This document shows, piece after piece, positions 13,164 to 24,168 of a stretch of DNA of 64,000 bases; within the stretch, counting starts at the first letter, position 1, and each line of letters starts with the position of its first letter. The stretch comes from Lichtheimia corymbifera B2541. Its lineage: Eukaryota > Mucoromycota > Mucoromycetes > Mucorales > Lichtheimiaceae. The stretch lies in assembly GCA_000697475.1 (NCBI GenBank), contig JNEU01001170.1, positions 124,001-188,000 of the forward strand, read 5' to 3'. A model generated the notes under the pieces. That model searched no databases, was not told the DNA's origin, and saw only the letters and a list, made by a program, of their open reading frames with translations. A program made the position numbers and the translations under genes.

Positions 13164-15671
13164 TCATTTATAAATCTTTTCAATGTCATCCTTGTATTCC
13201 TTTTCTATATCTTTGCGCTTCAGCTTTCCACTGGTCGTCAAAAACTTGTCCGCCCATTCGACATCTTTGGTGACCACAATGTCCTTGATTATTTCGGCAC
13301 GATTGCAATCACTCTCTTTGGCAGTTTGCTGCAACTCTTTTAAAAGTTCATCCTTGTCCGTCTCCTTTTTCGATGGTTCGACAACGCCCACGATATAATC
13401 CTTGTCACTGTTGGCAATGATGCAAATATTCTTGATATGATGGCTGTTACGATACTTGGATTCAAGGCTTTCGAGGGCAATGTATTCACCATGCGACAGC
13501 TTGACCAGATTCTTGGCTCGGTCCGTGATAGCAAACGTGCCATCCTCGTTGAGGTTGGCAACATCACCGGTCTTGAACCAGCCATCCTCGGTGATCGCTT
13601 CCTTTGTAAGATCTGGGAGTTTATAATAACCACGCATCAAAGACGGGCCACGGATCCACAGCTCACCACAGCCATTCTCTGCTTTGTAATCCGTTTCTGG
13701 TACATCGACGAGCTTAAATTCAATCGAAGGCGAAGGAGGACCAATGACACCAGTAACCATTCCCAAGGAAGGCACAGTGATAGCTCCAAGACCACAACAT
13801 TCTGTGAGCCTAAAATTTCGTATAGTCAGCAGCAGCTCTTACATTATCCTTTCAGCATCCAACGGCTTACCCATATCCCTGTAAGAGATAGCATACTGCA
13901 GTAGTCATAAATTTGTGTGTGTCAAAGGAAAGTGGGGCACCTCCCGAAAGACAATAAACGAGATGACCGCCTGTTTTAGCGCGTACAGGTGCAAAGATGG
14001 TAGAATCCATTGCTCGAGTAATTGAATTTTCTTGTCCAAAGAATTTAAGCATTTGCCACTTGGCTTCCACAGCCACTAATAAATATATTTTGTTTAACGA
14101 CATGGCTCATGTGTAAGGGGAGGATTGCTTACGTACCATCAAATGCTTTACGCACGGACCAATGTTGTTTATCCAATTCATGCATGACTCCTTTCCGGAT
14201 ACGTTCCCAGATTGCAGGAACACCTGCCATGATGGTGGGCTTCAGGGTTTCAAGATCACCTTTTCCTTTGCCTTGGCCATCTTTGCCACAGACCGATTCT
14301 GGCATTAAAGTGCGTACGGTGCCATAGCCAATGGGAATAGCCTTTTGATAATAAAGATGATGCCATGTTGGTCCATCAAACATTATAAAGTAACCCCCAA
14401 ATGACTTACCGTTGAAATGAAAATGAATTCGACAATAAACTCAAGCACGTGTGCGAGTGGTAAAAAGCCAATGTAGCAGTGCTTGCCATGGTCAATGAGA
14501 TTTAAAACAAGGTGCTCGGCAGCACTCATGGCTGCAACAATATTGCCATGTGTCAGCTCAATGCCTTTGGGATTACCAGTGGTGCCTGATCTAATCCATT
14601 TGCCGCAAGCGTCAGCTTCATCATAATACTGGGCACCATCCTCCTGTGTTATACTTACGAGTACATGATCATGGCAAGATCATCGGCCTTTGGTGCCGAA
14701 CTTTCAATGTCTTTGGAATTGACCTTTGTGTCAAGGATATCTGGCCAATGATGTACTTGCATATCATTATATGACTTGAACTTGTCAAGCTGATCTTGGG
14801 CTTCAAAATGCTTGCCAGTGTAAATCACCATCTTTGGCTCATACGATCCCTCTTTTCCTTTTTCCTTGGCTTTGTGCAAAGTCTCCATTAAAGAGATCTG
14901 GTATGTGAAAGGTTATCATCCATCCTTGTTGTCAGTGATTGGTATTCCCTTTTACCTCTGTAAAGATCCCTCTAGGCTCGATCTCGTTAATGATGTGAGC
15001 CACTGCATCGGGAGGCATGCTGTCATATGCCGTGCTAATAACAACACCAATGGCACAACAAGCTGCATGGCAATGCAATGCAATGAGTACCCTATGTAAG
15101 CAAATAAAACGTGCAACCTACTTACCCAAGGCCATTTGCATCCATTCGGGTCTAATAAAATGGTACATGAGCAAGGGCTAATGCATATATACGTTGTCAT
15201 TTTACCTGGTTTTGGCATAAATAAGCATCCTGTCACCTTTTTTGAAACCTTGATCAAGTAACCATGCTGCCATGGTATCCGTATTCTTTCTGGCATCGCC
15301 ATAGTTCAACCACTCGTATTCTCCTAGCTCGTACATGTTCCACTTTTTGGTGTTGCCCTTGTCGTCTTTCTTTTCTTTGGGATGGATCTTTTTATATCGC
15401 GGTGATGATGAGCATGATGCACCTTTGTATATGAACTCCACTCACGACTCACCTTGATGAGATCACGCCAGCCGAATGCAGGCTTGCGTGCATTTTGCTC
15501 GGTCACGGATGACCAGACATTGTATACCGTGTATGCTTTATCTTTGAGTTCTGGTGTAATGGGCTCACGCACCAACCCGTCTTTTGCGTCACGATGGCGG
15601 TATACATGCTCTCCAACTTCGATCGTCGGATTTGGATACTTTGGTAGGAACAAGCCTTTCATGAAATTCAT
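13164..15671 (-). CDS. FAA: long-chain fatty acid-CoA ligase (acyl-CoA synthetase)
   Basis: Nine exons: 15453-15671, 15206-15387, 15126-15151, 14956-15062, 14659-14897, 14410-14590, 14137-14341, 13871-14075, 13164-13809 (about 669 aa, normal for the family). It activates long-chain fatty acids with ATP and CoA for lipid synthesis or beta-oxidation. The AMP-binding P-loop MYSSGTTGNPKG (about residues 256-267) is recreated exactly across intron 5, which supports the model. Other motifs are FLPLAHVLEF, KPTIMAGVPAIWERI, YGLTECCG (A5-type motif), GWFKTGDVA and DRAKNLVKLSHGEYIALE (FACS signature), with a C-terminal TTSGKLKRKDIEKEY lysine region. Exon 3 is only 26 nt. The start at 15671 (MNFMKGLFLPKYP) precedes the first conserved segment. 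No peroxisomal PTS1 is present; the C-terminus is KIYK. Confidence 0.93.
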
Positions 15672-16344
15672 TATATGTATATCCAAGGCAATAAATAAAA
15701 AAAGTTGTAAAGAAGGAAAAAAGGAAAAAGCGAAAGAGCAATTCTGAAACAATGGTCATGTTGTAGAACCCCAATCTGCATTGTTCTGAAACAGTCGCGT
15801 TGTTGACATCATGCACAGACACACTAGCGTTTTCTTTCAATTTCCGATAACATGTGGTGCGTGTGCGTCCTTACCTATATAGTATAGTGTATCCCATTTT
15901 GACAACTTGTGCATCGTGATGTAACATACATGTCATAAAGATGTGGGCCGTGCACGATGACAGACGATTAGAGAAGAGCATGGTAATCAAGCGGAGCCGA
16001 AAAAAAACATGCATGGTTATGGACGTGTGGTTTGAGAGAAAGGAGATAGCCTGCGAATGCTGTCTTTATAAAGTACAAAAAGTGTATTCATTGCTCTGCT
16101 GATTACTATTTATCTTCAATGACTGATACGTGTTTTTCATCTTTTGCATTTCTTCAGGGCGGGATGATCGTCTCAAAATAAGAACGTTGTCAATGAACTC
16201 CCAGTCCTTTTGGATGTTGCTTGTTATGTAGGTGTGTGGATGAAGCTGTTGACAATGTTGATGTGTATGCGGCTGGTCTTTGGATAATCACGGGATCGCT
16301 CTTGGAGTTGGCATCTTGAAGGATTTTCGTGAAGGCATCTGTTT
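15672..16344. other. upstream region of the acyl-CoA synthetase gene
   Basis: AT-rich sequence without a supported gene. It should contain the promoter of the minus-strand acyl-CoA synthetase gene. No recognisable ORF or RNA gene was found. Confidence 0.5.
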
Positions 16345-16455
16345 CTAATAGTTTCTATAATGAAGTGTGAGGTCTTCATGAGAACGAAATTGACCAACGT
16401 GTCCGAGAGTACCCTTGTGTGAAAGTTTAAAGTTGCAGATGGGCAATCTCATGGT
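16345..16455 (-). repeat. solitary copy of the ~110-bp unit outside the inverted repeat
   Basis: Read on the minus strand, this stretch has the same order of landmarks as the units inside the inverted repeat: GAGATTGCCCA, then CTTTCACACAAG, then a GGACA-type segment, then TCATGAAGACC and CACTTCATTATAG. It lies just outside the left arm and shows that the unit also exists independently of the palindrome. Confidence 0.6.
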
Positions 16456-16725
16456 CATGGACCGCCTGCACTACTTATATTCCACTTTATACCCTCCCAT
16501 TCAAAATCCACACCAGCCAAGTGCTCCACATCTTGCCCATATGAGCTGATAGTATGATATCCCAAATATAACGTCAAATCCACTTTTCATTCAATAAAAA
16601 AGTCTAAGAATAGCCGAAGATAGTGTGTATGTTCATCAAGTAAGTATGGTGATTGAATAAGCTACGGGTGAACCACATAGAGGGTAACAGGGATATTGGT
16701 GTCATTGCATTCTTGGTTGCTGCAG

Positions 16726-17043
16726 TCATAAGTATCCTTCATCCACGAGTGCCAAATACATTTCTGCATAGGTTGTCTTGCGTATTCGAATACCATCCAT
16801 AGCAGTAAAGTACCATTCGCCGAAGATATGAGCCCTTTTGTCAATTCCATCCAATCCACCATCATCGTCAGTCGAGTCCACGTAATATGATCCTTCGTCC
16901 CTGTTGACGACGCACCAAATATGCACCACGATTCGATCCCTCATAGCCATTGAAAGTCCAACATTGATGCTGATATGCTTCCTTTTCCCTCCGGCTGCAG
17001 GGTCAATCCCTTTCTTGGTCAGTTTCCATCGCTGTGCCACCAC
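16726..17043 (-). pseudogene. unassigned ORF inside the inverted repeat (possible element-encoded protein fragment)
   Basis: An open frame of about 105 codons on the minus strand, ending ALVDEGYL-stop. It opens with GTG, not ATG, so it is either a downstream exon or a remnant. It contains an acidic stretch (VDSTDDDGGLDGIDK) and no motif I recognise. The equivalent DNA in the right arm (about 20230-20517) and in the third copy (about 55960-56165) retains the sequence, including MDEGYL in the right arm, but in shifted frames. This copy therefore appears to be the least decayed. No function is assigned. Confidence 0.3.
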
Positions 17044-17644
17044 ATCAAGACTGCTTGTATTGATATAGCATCATCCGTAGAAATCTGTATGTATCAAAGC
17101 AAGCTGCTGCACATAATAACGATACGATATTTTGACTATCTGCTGTTGACGTAAAAAAGGCCGTAAGGCAGGTTGCTGCAGGCAAAGAACACCGTTCGAG
17201 ACAATGGAGTAAAGACCATGCTGATAGCAACAGCTGCTACGTTTGGTCGCGGCAGAAAAGTGTGCAAGAGCGCGTGTAGTAGTAGAATGACAAGCTTGTG
17301 AACGCTGTTTGAGGCGAAGGAGTAAAGACCTTGCTAATGGCAGCTGCTGTCACGTTTGATTGTGGTCGACGATCGGACAAAAGAAGATGGAGTGTAAAGA
17401 AACGCAGCTGTTGTCGTGGGGTGCATACGCCATGAAGTTGCCATTCAGTCAAAGACAATAGGATCAAGACAGTTGTAGGATTGACATGATGGGTTGAAGC
17501 AGGACAATCGTTCGCAGCTTGTAGTTTTGCTTGAATGGGGCAACAGTTGAGAATGGGAAGAAGAGGGAAATAAAGTGGGAGTGGAAGAGGTGGAAATTAA
17601 ATCTGTCAAGCAGCCAGACATATCCATATAACACTGATATTAAT

Positions 17645-18595
17645 GCATGATATTGGGATTGCCTCTGTCGAACCTGAAACTTTCACACAATATGCTCCTG
17701 GACATGCTGAATAACTTTGTCTTAATAAAGAACCCACACTTCATTTGAAAATTTCGAAAGGGAGAGCATAATGTGGGGTTTACTATGATCGATGGAAATT
17801 GGGAAAGCGCCGGATTTATGAAGAAGTCAATTACTATGTAGTTTCTTGGGATTCCCCATCTCGCACTTGAAACTTGGTCAGAAGGTTCTCTGGGACATGC
17901 TGATCAACCTCATTCATTTAAAAATCGCATGGTTCATTATGTACATTTTGAATGCCGGCCAGCCCAAATATAGGGAAAAGTAGGGTCGGCGCTCCTGTTC
18001 CCCGAGATTGCCCACCTCGAACCTGAAACTTTCACACTACACCCTTTCGACAACACCGAGTAATTTCGTTCCCATAAAGACCCCAGAGTTCATTATAAAA
18101 ACCTTGAATGTGGGAGAGACGATGAATGGATGGTAACATAAATAGGGCGTGCGGCCGTGCGCGCCGATATTGCCCTTGGCGACCCCGAAACTTGGTCAGG
18201 AGGTGCTGTCGGTCATGCTGATCAACATCGTCCTCATAAAGCCTCTACACATCATTATGGAGATTTGGAGATATAGGCACCTTTATGTTTTTACTATGAT
18301 ATAAGCGTGATGCTATATGACAAGTGGTCTTTATTCATTGTCAAGTAGGTAGACCTTGATAGAGCCGAAGATGCAGAGGGGCATGTTTGTGTAACGCAGC
18401 TCATTTGCATGATACTTCACAATGAACAAACACCACTCTTCATATAGCATCACGCTTACAACATATATAAAACGTAAAGATGCCCATAACTAAAAATTCT
18501 ACAATGAAACGTGGGGTCTTCAATCGAACAAAGTCGCGCGGCGGGGCGAAGCGCACCTTGTGTGCAAGTTTCACGATCGTCGTGGCCGATCTCAG
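17645..18595. repeat. array of degenerate ~110-bp units in the left arm
   Basis: Units begin near 17650, 17848, 18003 and 18166 in direct orientation, and one inverted copy lies at about 18472-18595. They share ordered landmarks: GATTGCCCAYCTCG, ACCTGAAACTTTCACAC, GGACATGCTGATCAAC, CTCATAAAGACCCCACA and TTCATTAT. The spacing is 155-200 bp. The right arm carries the mirror images (about 18685-19635). The units differ at many positions, so they are older than the inversion that made the arms. Confidence 0.65.
18303..18457. repeat. local hairpin within the left arm
   Basis: AAGCGTGATGCTATATGA at 18303-18320 is the exact reverse complement of 18440-18457. Pairing continues imperfectly for about 25 bp inward (the GGTCTTTATTCATTG side against CAATGAACAAACACC). 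The same structure recurs in the right arm (about 18822-18977). It forms a palindrome nested in the larger palindrome. Confidence 0.7.
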
Positions 18596-18619
18596 ATTCA
18601 CCCAATGTCACCACCAGCC

Positions 18620-18659
18620 AAAGTAGATCTGGTCGACCTCGAGAATTTTTTTTCGACGA
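18620..18659. other. 40-nt spacer at the centre of the inverted repeat
   Basis: The spacer between the arms contains three six-base restriction palindromes almost end to end, AGATCT, GTCGAC and CTCGAG, followed by a run of T. It reads open in one frame but encodes nothing recognisable. The site cluster looks like a synthetic linker, yet could arise by chance. Confidence 0.6.
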
Positions 18660-20760
18660 GGCTGGTGGTGACATTGGGTGAATGTGAGATTGGCCACGAC
18701 GATCGTGAAACTTGCACACAAGGTGCGCTTCGCCCCGCCGCGCGACTTTGTTCGATTGAAGACCCCACGTTTCATTGTAGAATTTTTAGTTATGGGCATC
18801 TTTACGTTTTATATATGTTGTAAGCGTGATGCTATATGAAGAGTGGTGTTTGTTCATTGTGAAGTATCATGCAAATGAGCTGTGTTACACAAACATGCCC
18901 CTCTGCATCTTCGGCTCTATCAAGGTCTACCTACTTGACAATGAATAAAGACCACTTGTCATATAGCATCACGCTTATATCATAGTAAAAACATAAAGGT
19001 GCCTATAATGATGTGTAGAGGCTTTATGAGGACAATGCTGATCAGCATGACCGACAGCACCTCCTGACCAAGTTTCGGGGTCGCCATGGGCAATATCGGC
19101 GCGCACGGCCGCACGCCCTATTTATGTTACCATCCATTCATCGTCTCTCCCACATTCAAGGTTTTTATAATGAACTCTGGGGTCTTTATGGGAACGAAAT
19201 TACTCGGTGTGGTCGAAAGGGTGTAGTGTGAAAGTTTCAGGTTCGAGGTGGGCAATCTCGGGGAACAGGAGCGCCGACCCTACTTTTCCCTAAATTTGGG
19301 CTGGCCGGCATTCAAAATGTTCATAATGAACCATGCGATTTTTAAATGAATGGGGTTGATCAGCATGTCCCAGAGAACCTTCTGACCAAGTTTCAAGTGC
19401 GAGATGGGGGATCCCAAGAAACTACATACTAATTGACTTTTTCATAAATCCGGCGCTTTCCCAATTTCCATCGATCATAGTAAACCCCACATTATGCTCT
19501 CCCTTTCGAAATTTTCAAATGAAGTGTGGGTTCTTTATTAAGACAAAGTTATTCAGCATGTCCAGGAGCATATTGTGTGAAAGTTTCAGGTTCGACAGAG
19601 GCAATCCCAATATCATGCATTAATATCAGTGTTATATGGATATGTCTGGCTGCTTGACAGATTTAATTTCCACCTCTTCCACTCCCACTTTATTTCCCTC
19701 TTCTTCCCATTCTCAACTGTTGCCCCATTCAAGCAAAACTACAAGCTGCGAACAATTGTCCTGCTTCAACCCATCATGTCAATCCTACAACTGTCTTGAT
19801 CTTATTGTCTTTGACTGAATGGCAACTCCATGGCGTATGCACCCCACGACAACAGCTGCGTTTCTTGACACTCCATCTTCTTTTGTCCGATCGACGACCA
19901 CAATCAAACGTGACAGCAGCTGCCATTAGCAAGGTCTTTACTCCTTCGCCTCAAACAGCGTTCACAAGCTTTGTCATTCTACTACTACACACGCTCTTGC
20001 ACACTTTTCTGCCGCGACCAAACGTAGCAGTTGTTGCTATCAGCATGGTCTTTACTCCACTGTCTCAAGTTACTTGCAGCAACTTACTTTGATACATAAG
20101 GATTCCAATGGTTATCAAGTCATGCAGCTACCAAATTCACCGCTATACAAGCATTCGTCACCTGGTTGAACTGCGATGGAAGGACCTGACCAAGAAACGA
20201 TTGACCAACAACCGGATGGTAAAGCGGGCATATGAGCAGCGATCACATGGCTCTTTTCGATCAACATACCGAATTTGATGGATGGATGCATTCAAGTGCA
20301 GTGATGGGATATCGTGGAATGCTGCTTTGGTTACTTAGCGCGTCGTCTGCAGGAATGATCACGTGGATACGACTGAGGATGATGATGGATTGGACGGGAT
20401 TGCCGAAATGGATTATACCTTGGCGAAAGGTGCTTTACGGCCATGGATGCTACTGCAACACACAAGTCAATGCATGCAGCAGCTATTTTGAAATCATGGA
20501 TGAAGGATATTTATGACGGCAGCAACCAAGAGTACGATGGCACAATTACCCCTGTCGACTCGATGTGACACACCCGTAGCTTATTCAATTTACAATGCTG
20601 TTCCCTTATCCCACTTACTTCATAAACATCCATACACCATGCGCTATACTTAGACTCTTTCATTGGATCCAGCATAGTATTAAAAGAGCATCGTACTATC
20701 GGTTTATTTGCGCAAGATGTGGATCACTTGTTTGGTTTCTGGATTGAAAGGGGGATAGGA
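18660..20760. repeat. right arm of the ~2.1-kb inverted repeat
   Basis: Inverted counterpart of 16485-18619. The outer part (about 20570-20760) diverges more, but still shares the CTTAGAC, TACTATC, GCAAGATGTGGA and TGAAAGGG landmarks with the reverse complement of 16485-16660 and with the third copy at about 55.96-56.40 kb. The frame corresponding to the left-arm ORF is disrupted here. Confidence 0.85.
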
Positions 20761-21797
20761 ACTTGAAGGTTGGAAAGGGGGATTGGATCATTTACATCAT
20801 TGTGCCATGATGCTTTCATCTTTTGTCATAGCTCCCTACAGTATGACACATCGTAGTTCAAATCCATCTTGTACGTACAACCAGGAAAACCTAATAAAGA
20901 TAACATGTCCGAATGGAGATTATTGGAAAACATATCACGGCTTCTATGAAATCTTACCACGAATGCGAATCCCAGCCATACTTTCATCCAGTATCAATTT
21001 ACTAGCTTGAACGAATCCGTCTCCAGCCACAGCAATCTTATATGGGGCTTCTTGATTTCTCCAGCAACGCACTCGACGACTTCAGGCTTTGGGGCAATTA
21101 ACGACTTGTCAACTTTGGCATATGCTGTCTTGATTGGCTTGCATGACTCGGTAAGTCTTCATATAAAGACAAATGAGATAATTATAAGCTGTCAAAATTT
21201 GCTATTTGCACCATGTCAATTTCAGCACCCGACGTAGACCATGGCAACGAAACCAACTTTTGGAGATGTTTCAAGGAGAGATAGCTGCATCGAAAGTAAC
21301 AAGGTGTGGGTGTATGAATGAGTAGTGACTCATCAAGCAAAGCGATCGGGATTTACCTGATTATAAGAACACAATATCGCAATCCAACGACAATGAGAAT
21401 AGGATAAAATGAAGCACTATGAAAAGAAGAAGCATGACAGAGGAAAGAGAAGTGTGGGAGTATGATCAACGGCGACAACATCGTTTTATTGTGCATGATG
21501 GGCGTGGGTATCTCTGTCTGTTGGGGATGATACATGATGAATTGATGCATGAGCTGATAGAGTGATGGGACTAATATACCATGATTAAGCCTGAGGAGCC
21601 TTGGTGGAATGTTGTCTGCGTAATGCATCTACAGTCAGATGAGGAGACCTCCGCAGGTTGTTGCACTGGCAACAAGGAAACCCCGCGTTGACAGCTGCAC
21701 ACAATCACTCCGACACAACGTTTGGATCATCTCTTGAAGGTGTTGTAGTGTCAATACATATCGATATAGCATAAAAAGAACCCATCAGGGGTTAAGA
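20761..21797. other. gene-poor region with decayed coding-like sequence and a repeat relic
   Basis: About 1 kb without a supported gene. On the minus strand, 20940-21150 reads like decayed protein sequence (segments KPEVVECVAGE and, in another frame, GDGFVQASKLILDES), with a frame change between them. This suggests a pseudogene of unknown family. Positions 21452-21517 match 43301-43368 (both contain GCGACAACA and GGGCGTGGGTAT), which marks a dispersed repeat remnant. Confidence 0.4.
21452..21517 (+). repeat. dispersed repeat remnant, partner of 43301-43368
   Basis: Both segments run GTGTG.GGGAGTA, then GGCGACAACAT, then a T-rich stretch, then GGGCGTGGGTAT.TCTGT, with the same spacing. Only this short core is convincingly shared by eye. 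Confidence 0.45.
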
Positions 21798-21983
21798 TTA
21801 AATGACATCAACAATGAATACAAGAAGCAATAAAGCAATGAGGATCTGCAACAGCAACGATTTCTTGATCCATCCACCCTCTAGAAAGGAAGGGCCTTTG
21901 TATTTGACGTAAAGCATGTCCTTGTATGCTTGAAAGCTTACTGTTATTGGGAATATCAAGTACTGCGATGATTTTGAAAGCAT
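21798..21983 (-). CDS. possible small tail-anchored membrane protein
   Basis: An open frame of 61 codons starting MLSKSSQYLIFPITVS. The C-terminal third, after GGWIKKS, is a strong hydrophobic helix (LLLQILIALLLLVFIVDVI), the pattern of a tail-anchored protein. The upstream bases TATGTAG could be an intron acceptor, so an earlier exon may exist. I do not recognise a family. The short length and the decayed neighbourhood keep confidence low. Confidence 0.35.
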   Translation of the reverse strand: MLSKSSQYLIFPITVSFQAYKDMLYVKYKGPSFLEGGWIKKSLLLQILIALLLLVFIVDVI

Positions 21984-22535
21984 TGCCGCCACTACATATT
22001 ATATACGATGTCGTTGAGCATATATAATAACTTCGTCTCCCAAAGCAACTACTTTTATTATAATGAAAATGTAGGAAACATGTAATCTCATCTGATTATT
22101 AAGCATCCACACCTAATGGATGCTGCGGTTTCGACGCTTTGCACTACGTAAGTCAATCATGTATATATGATGAGTGACTAATAATTGCGATGATTTGCAT
22201 ATTAAACACCCGCTGATCTTTGCTACTCCACAGCCGTACGACAATCTATGGGCTATCAAACTTCGTACAGTATTACGAACCATGCCATATTCTGTTGGCA
22301 GCGATATAGCTTTTGGGGCTGTGTTGACATCTTTGATATGCAGCGGCGTAACACAACGATGATGCGGGTGGTGTTCACACTGGTGCGACGATCACAAATA
22401 AGCATATTGACTCATCATGCGTGTCCAACACTTTGGTAACCCCGGGTTCGTTGGTTAAAGTGAAAGAGTATTTAATGCACGATCGATCACTTTTTCTCTC
22501 TTTTATCGCTTTTCGACCCATATCATACAAGCAAT
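21984..22535. other. upstream region of the Egt2-like gene
   Basis: About 550 bp. It contains a small plus-strand frame beginning with ATG at about 22110 that could be spliced to a second short exon after CCACAG (about 22233), but the product would be only some 35 residues and unrecognised. The rest is presumably promoter for the gene starting at 22536. Confidence 0.4.
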
Positions 22536-23983
22536 ATGACAAAGGAGAACGCAACATTTGGCAAACATCTACGCTCGCAGTTTGTGTTGGATCCCAACTA
22601 TGTGCCACTGAACCATGGATCCTTGGGTACCTTTCCTCATAGTGTGAGCTCGACGTTACAGAAGAACCGAGAGTACGTGGAGCTCCATCCTGATCGCTGG
22701 CATCGCGTTGAGGTATTCCCCAAGCTCCGTAAGGCTCGTGAAGCACTGGCTAGGTTAATGCAAGTCCAAGATCCCAGTGATTTGGCGTTTGTGCAGAATG
22801 CATCAACCGGTTTGGCCTCAGTTTTACGCAGTTTTCCCTTTGAGAAAGGCGATAAGGTCCTTTGTGTATGTATTGTGTATGGGATATATCGATGTTTGAT
22901 GCCGCAGCAGCATAATAATGGTTAGATCAACTGACATTGTATATACAGTTCTCTGTCACATATACAACGGTGCTCAATGGGTCCTTAAAGTTCCTGGAAG
23001 ATGCTGGGCTTGTAAACATTGTCAAGATTGATTTGTCATATCCAATGAGTGACGAAGCCATAGTTGATTTGGTTCGGGAAGCAATCCAACAGCATCATCA
23101 CCAAGATAAGCCTATTCGTATGGCTGTGATGGATGCTATTTCGTCCCTGCCTGCAGTGCGATTTCCTTTTGAAGCGGTGACACGTTTGGTTCGCGAGCAC
23201 AACATCCTTTCCCTCGTTGATGGTGCACATACGCTAGGTATGTCATGCATCCTTATAACCTTAATATTTTTCTCACACTCACGTGTTTATGTGACATACC
23301 AGGCCAGATACCTTTGGATATCACCACACTGGATCCAGACTTTTTCGTAGCCAACTTGCACAAATGGTTGTATGTACCTCGAGGTGCTTCTGTTCTTTAT
23401 GTCCCCAAGCGCAATCAACATCTTGTACGTCCTTTGTCAATCACCCCCGCCAACGATTTCAACAAAAAGGTGAACAAGATCCCCTTTGAGCAAGATTTTG
23501 GCGATCCAGGCATCTTTGATCACAGTTCCTTTATTTGTATTCATGCAGGTAAGTGTTTCTTTGTGTTCCTGTTTCCCACGGCATGATATCAATTATACAC
23601 TTTTATCTACGATAGCACTCGAGTTCCGTGAATCGCTTGGAGGTGAAGAAGCTATTATGAAGCACACTCATGAGATGGCGGTCAAAGGTGGTGCTCTTGT
23701 AGCTGAACTGCTGGGAACATCGGTTATGGAGAACCCTGAAGGCACATTAACTGCTAGTATGGTCAACGTTGAATTGCCCCTGAAAGAATCAAAGTACAGC
23801 GATGGTGAAACAGAGCGCTTGTTCATCGAAAAGATCATTTATGAACACAACTGTATGGCTCCAGCTTTCAAGCATAATGGCAAATGGTGGGTGCGTTTGT
23901 CTGGTCAAGTATACAATGACCTCGATGACTTCAAGTATGGTGCCAAGGTCATCCAACAAATTTGCAATGAACTCCAAAAGTAA
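22536..23983 (+). CDS. PLP-dependent class V aminotransferase-fold enzyme, Egt2-like (hercynylcysteine sulfoxide lyase / isopenicillin N epimerase type)
   Basis: Exons 22536-22865, 22949-23237, 23303-23548 and 23616-23983 give about 410 aa. The N-terminus FGKHLRSQFVLDPNYVPLNH, then GSLGTFP, is the opening of the isopenicillin-epimerase-like branch. The PLP site is clear: Asp201 in SLVDGAHTLG and Lys227 in NLHKWLYVPRGASVLYVP. The C-terminal RESLGGEEAI and WWVRLSGQVYNDLDD segments, and the overall length, fit fungal Egt2, which cleaves hercynylcysteine sulfoxide to ergothioneine in the cytosol. Resemblance to the fission-yeast protein is from memory, so other class V lyases or epimerases cannot be excluded. 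No Egt1-type gene lies nearby. The start has A at -3. It converges with the p24 gene 185 bp away. Confidence 0.75.
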
Positions 23984-24168
23984 AAGTAGTGGTAGAAGTA
24001 CTATTCTTACACGAATAAATTGTGAGCTGTTTAATCCTATTTTTGGATAGACAAAGAAAAAGCATTCACACAAAGAGGAGGATATTGTGATTGTGTGGGT
24101 ACGAAACGGGTGTATGTGTGCGTGTGTGTGTGTGAGTGTACATGTGGGGTGTAAAGTATACAAATCGT

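Larger units (their letters stand above)
16485..18619. repeat. left arm of a ~2.1-kb inverted repeat
   Basis: The sequence from about 16485 to 18619 is repeated in inverted orientation at 18660-20760. The innermost 300 bp are nearly perfect complements. Farther out, substitutions and indels accumulate; for example the GCTACGGGTG block at 16661 pairs with CACCCGTAGC at 20571, a shift of about 38 bp. Because the arms have diverged, the structure looks like an old genomic inverted duplication or foldback element, not a simple read-chimera. The arm holds four direct and one inverted copy of a degenerate ~110-bp unit, a ~105-bp tandem duplication near 17175-17350, and an open frame at 16726-17043. 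Confidence 0.85.

Noticed and set aside
16485..20760. Palindrome as a pure assembly or amplification artefact
   Set aside because: Not fully excluded, but the arms differ by many substitutions and indels and a third partial copy exists elsewhere, which an artefact would not produce.
20845..20875. tRNA-like T-loop (GTTCAAATCC)
   Set aside because: No matching acceptor, D or anticodon stems at tRNA spacing; a chance match.
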